Part shown: positions 60,355-64,000 of the stretch, piece after piece
How positions within the stretch are numbered: position 1 is the stretch's first letter
Layout: each line of letters starts with the position of its first letter
Source of the DNA: Juglans regia
Taxonomy: Eukaryota > Streptophyta > Magnoliopsida > Fagales > Juglandaceae
Length of the DNA: 64,000 bases
Direction: 5' to 3'
Assembly (NCBI RefSeq): GCF_001411555.2
Contig: NC_049901.1
Coordinates: 29,073,555-29,137,554, forward strand
The notes under the pieces: generated by a model
What the model was told of the DNA's origin: nothing
The model's database searches: none
What the model saw: only the letters and a program-made list of their open reading frames with translations
Program-made: the position numbers and the translations under genes

Positions 60355-60720
60355 GTCATGTTTCACGTTATGTTATGTTCAAGTTTACGTTTATGCAATC
60401 ATGGTAATTCCATGAGACAAGAATATGTTTCAAGTTCATGTTATGTTATGTTCACGTCCACGTGATGTTCCAAGTTCACATTTATGTTATGTCATGCTCA
60501 GGTTCAAGTTATGTTCTAGTTCATGTTCAAATTATACATGTTCACGTTCATGTTATGTTTCAAGTCCATGTTATGTTTCAAGTTCACGTTCATGTTATGT
60601 TGTCCATGTTATGTTTCAAGTCCATGTTATGTTTCAAGTCACGTTCATGCTAAGCTTCAGTTTCAATTTAAGTTATGCCAGTTATGTTATGTTGTATGTC
60701 AAGTTATGCTATGATTACTT
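60355..60720 (+). repeat. Low-complexity TTCATGTTATG-type tract in B2
   Basis: Same position in the LTR as the tracts in B1 and the B solo LTR. Confidence 0.8.
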
Positions 60721-60792
60721 ATGATTTGATTATGCATTTATGCTTTTACTGCCATGCATGCATCATTAACCTGTGTGGAAGTTTCCTGTTAA

Positions 60793-60856
60793 CTTGCTGA
60801 GATTTGTAATCAAATCTCACTATGGTAGTCCCAACTACCATTCCCCCCGAATGGTA
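60793..60856 (+). other. LTR hairpin module, B2
   Basis: The three stems GAGATTTG/CAAATCTC, TGGTAGT/ACTACCA and ACCATTC/GAATGGT are all intact except for single positions. This is the clearest copy in family B. Confidence 0.7.
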
Positions 60857-61329
60857 GATCTTATTACAGGATCTGAAGGAGAATCGAGAATCGACCAACT
60901 GGAAACGATCGACTAAGCTATGGTGCGACGTAGATGGTAGTACAGTAGTTACCTCAGGTTACTACTTGTATTTGTGGAGTTTAATCTCTAGCACTCTTTT
61001 GATCACAATCATATGGACTATTATTGTGATCTCAGTTGTTTAGTACGTCATTATATATGAAGTATGTTTTAAGTATTTGGGATATTTCGGTTTGGTGCAT
61101 AGTATTGCTGAAGAAAAAAATCATCCGCTGCGAATATTGCATAATGCTAGATGCATGTTAGGAATATTGCATCTTATATGTCATGAACGGGGGCAGGTAA
61201 CCTTGTGTTGCATGTCTCGACGCTTTAAATGTCCATCCGATCCCAAGCGAAATTTGGGGGCTTCACATGTTGCATGTCTTGACGCTTCAAATGTCCGTCC
61301 GATTCCAAGTGGAATTTGGGGGCGTCACA

Positions 61330-63900
61330 AGTACTCCGTGCAATCGGACAATTTCCTTAACATAAAGTCGAGATAGTTTCTCCCTAGAATCTGTGTTGGC
61401 TATGGGTAGAAAATGTTTGCTCTTAGTCAATCAGTTGACTATAACCCATATTGAGTTCTTTCCTGAAGATGTCCTTGACAGACTGATTACAAGGTCCATA
61501 GACACATCATCCCATTTTCACTCGGAGATAGGCAATGGCTGTAGTTCACCTGCCGGTCTCTGATGTTCGACTTTTACCATCTAGCAAATGGAGCATTTTG
61601 CCACAAACTCTGCTACGTCCTTCTTAATTCCATCCAACTAAAACTGGCCTTTTAAATCTAGATACATCTTTGTATTGCCAGGGTGCGCTGTGTAAGGGGT
61701 GCAATGAGCCTCCCTTAATAAATTTTCCTTAAGTTCAGCGAGGTTAGGAATTACTTTCCTCTCCTTATAAAAGAGCATTTCATTCCTTCCAATAGAGAAA
61801 TGTTGCGGCCCTTTTGATTTCAGAATCTTTTGCGAAGCTTCTCCAGTTTCTCATCTTTGTGCTGTCCTTCCAGGATTTCTACTTCAGTCACAGATATGAA
61901 CTCCTGTACTACTACATAAATGACATCTCGTGATGGATCTCCAATCGTTAGGTTCCTCAATCTTGCGACTAAGTGCATCAGCTACAACGTTAGCCTTGCC
62001 GGGGGGATATTTAATCTCTTACTAATAATCACTAATGGTCTCCACCCATCTTCATTGCCTCATGTTCAGATTTTTCTTGCTAAACAGATACTTTAGACTT
62101 TTGTGATCCGTGTGCACTTCGCATTTCTCTCTGTACAAATAGTGCCTCCAAATTTGTAACTACTGCTAATTCCAAGTCATGGGTAGGGTAATTTCGTTCA
62201 TGGTCTTTGAGCTATCGTGAAACATATGTGATGACCCTTCCTTCCTGCATTAGAACACATCCCAAACCCATCTTAGAGGCATCACTGTAGACTACGTAGG
62301 GCTTATGAGGTTTTGGTAATGCCAACACTGGGGCCAAAGTCAACCTCTTCTTTAATTCCTAGAAACTCCTCTTGCACTGGTTAGTCCATAGATATCTACC
62401 ATTCTTTCTTGTCAATGTTGTTAAAGGGCTAGAAAGTTTGAAAAATCCTTCCACAAACCTTCGGTAATATCCTGCTAAACTAAGAAAAATACGTACTTCA
62501 TGAGCATTAGTTGGCCTTTGCCATTCCGTTACATCATCAATCTTGGTAGGATCCACTGCCACTCCTTTGCTAGAAATCACTTGTCCCAAAAATTTCACTT
62601 CACGAAGCCATAACTCGCACTTACTAAGTTTGGCATACAACTGATGTTCCTGCAATGTTTCCAGTACAATCCTCAAATGCTTCTTATGCTCTTCCTCATC
62701 ATGAGAGTAAATCAATATGTTGTATAAGAATACCATTATGAAACTATCTAAATATTGCCAAAAAATCCGACTCATCAATTCCATAAATGTGGCAGGAGAA
62801 TTTGTTAGCATAAAAGGCATGACTAGAAACTCAAAGTGTCTGTAACGGGTTTGAAAAGCAGTCTTAGAGACATCTTGCTCCCTTATTCTGAGTTGATGAT
62901 ATCTAGATCGTAGATCAATCTTTGAGGAAATCGCAGCTCCTTGCAATTGATCCAATAGATCGTCTATCCTTGGTAAGGGATATTTATTCTTAACAGTCAC
63001 TTTATTCAAATCCCTATAATCGATGCACATTTGAAAAGTCTCATCCTTCTTCTTAATGAACAAGACCGGTGCTCCCCATGGAGATGAGCTAGGTCGAATA
63101 AAACCCTTTGCTAGAAGTTCTTCAATATGCACTTTAAGCTCTTGTAATTCTACTGGGGCTGGTTCAAGCTCAATTACAAATTTCGTCTCTCGATCTGGAG
63201 GTAATCCAAGTAGTTCGTCGGATAAAACCTTAGGAAAATCCTCAATCACAGGGATTCCTTGGATTCCTTCAGGTCCTACCTTTATGTCCCTTATCATTAC
63301 TAGATAGACATTGTCCCCGTTCACCAAACTCTTTTTGACTTGTTCGGCCATTACCGTAAACAGATCAAGCCGAACAGCCTCACCCATATAACAAATCCTT
63401 TCACGTGCAGATAGGTTAAACACTACCTCTTGCCTTCGACAGTCTATCTGGGTGTAATGCCTAGACAACCAGTCCATTCCTAAGATTAGATTGAATTCCA
63501 TCATGTGAAAAACAAACAAATCTGCAGTCAAGACCAAATTCGCAATTTCCAACGGGCAATTCGTAACTATACTCATACAACCAATTACCTTCCCATCGGG
63601 GATAGCTACTAAAACCTTTCGAGACATTGGCTCAGCCTCGAGCTCACATCGTTGTACGCATCTATTAGAGATAAAAGACCTAGATGCTCTGAAATAAAAC
63701 AAAGCATATACCACGTACCGCTTCAATCTAACTTTACGTAAAGAGATAACTATGATTACTCAAGATTTCCTAGACACAAACGATCTACAGTTAAGGCAAA
63801 GTTTGAGATGTTACCAGTAATCACTCACGCGTCTACCGTCTCATCAGCATCTAGGTCTACATCTCCTAGCGTAATAGCATAGACCTTGGCTTTTGTTGCA
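61330..63900 (-). pseudogene. pol: pol of element D, 5' part (protease, RT, RNase H, start of integrase)
   Basis: A frame of 455 codons (63726-62359) is fully open. It covers the protease end ([10 protein letters not shown]) and reverse transcriptase ([30 protein letters not shown], then AKLSKCELW and LAGYYRRF). Both active sites are gone: the protease stretch reads FYFRAS (Tyr at 63694-63696 where Asp is expected), and the RT box at 62719-62730 reads FLYN instead of F-x-D-D. Beyond 62359 the RNase H part (to about 61980) and the integrase zinc-binding part (about 61800-61600) contain stops. The core up to 61330 keeps the first Asp (SMDL near 61500). The B1 insertion follows. So an open frame here does not mean a working enzyme. 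Confidence 0.88.
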
Positions 63901-63950
63901 GTCTTGGGTTTAGCGTTTGGCGTTGACACTCCTCCAGGCGTAATCTACGG

Positions 63951-64000
63951 ACAATCCAGGATCATATGACCGGTTTGACCACATCTAAAACACACTCCTG
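63951..64000 (-). pseudogene. gag: gag zinc knuckle of element D (partial, runs off the window)
   Basis: An intact CCHC motif (CFRCGQTGHMILDC) lies at 63992-63951. It is the C-terminal end of gag; the rest is outside the window, so whether the gene is broken cannot be judged. The same motif is damaged in element A. Confidence 0.75.

Larger units (their letters stand above)
54102..61267 (+). mobile_element. B2: family B solo LTR inserted near the 3' end of B1 (contains C)
   Basis: It starts TGTAACAATCC and ends GGGGGCTTCACA, with a perfect duplication tgttg (54097-54101 and 61268-61272). Without the C insertion it is about 4,325 bp. It lies only 57 bp from the B1 3' end, so the two look like a tandem pair until the duplication is read. 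In the first ~155 bp B1 and B2 differ at about ten sites. Confidence 0.9.
49800..61329 (+). mobile_element. B1: family B solo LTR inserted in element D integrase (contains B2 and C)
   Basis: B1 proper is 49800-54101 plus 61273-61329, about 4.36 kb. It starts TGTAACAGTC and ends GGGGGCGTCACA. The flanks ggtac (49795-49799) and agtac (61330-61334) are a 5-bp target duplication with one mismatch. The integrase sequence joins across it just before the second catalytic Asp. Confidence 0.88.
44546..64000 (-). mobile_element. Element D: Tekay-like chromovirus, 3' LTR to gag, continues beyond the window
   Basis: On the minus strand the visible order from right to left is the gag knuckle (63992), protease, reverse transcriptase, RNase H, integrase (split), chromodomain, extra frame, polypurine tract and 3' LTR (48108-44546). 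The 5' LTR must lie beyond 64000, so its target duplication (left flank gtaat) cannot be tested. Between 49800 and 61329 it is interrupted by nested family B LTRs. Confidence 0.88.

Overview
This 64 kb window is plant nuclear DNA made almost entirely of nested and decayed Ty3/gypsy LTR retrotransposons. I see no host gene, rRNA gene or tRNA gene. The plant assignment rests on two lineages. One is a chromodomain-bearing, Tekay/Del-like chromovirus with an initiator-Met-type primer site and very long LTRs (3.6-4.4 kb). The other is an Athila-like element with a primer site of the tRNA-Asp type. The sequence is AT-rich. No species call is possible from what is visible.

Layout. 1-644 is mostly unclassified. 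645-3655 and 17433-18487 are the two parts of one 'family B' long LTR (minus). It is split by element A (3656-17432, minus), a Tekay-like element with both LTRs, primer site, gag, pol, polypurine tract and an extra open frame. A 620-bp hAT-like element sits inside the 3' LTR of A. 18488-22080 is a solo LTR (minus) of the A/D type. 22081-22913, 27340-27842, 38126-38225 and 42055-44545 look like scattered parts of an older plus-strand relative ('E'). E is broken by a family B solo LTR (22914-27339), a near-complete Athila-like element (27843-38125, target duplication caaac) and a deleted minus-strand B LTR (38226-42054). That B LTR itself carries a solo LTR with ten tandem hairpin units (39549-41331, duplication cggaa). 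From 44546 to the right edge lies element D (Tekay-like, minus, 5' end outside the window). Its integrase gene is split by B LTR 'B1' (49800-61329). B1 contains 'B2' (54102-61267, duplication tgttg), and B2 contains solo LTR 'C' (57218-60053, duplication ttgac).

How the parts relate. A and D share the order LTR - Met primer site - gag (CCHC) - protease - reverse transcriptase - RNase H - integrase - chromodomain - extra frame - polypurine tract - LTR. None of the elements can be autonomous. Catalytic Asp residues of reverse transcriptase are lost in A and D. The Athila-like copy has frame breaks and four in-frame stops. Six LTRs are solo, so LTR-LTR recombination and nested insertion have shaped the region.

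Most unusual points: (1) an unrecognised ~200-codon frame between the chromodomain and the 3' LTR, kept in the same frame in both A and D although each copy carries different stops; (2) a three-stem hairpin module kept in nine LTR copies of both long-LTR families; (3) a ten-unit tandem array of perfect 10-bp-stem hairpins; (4) a five-layer nest of insertions that gives a relative age order.
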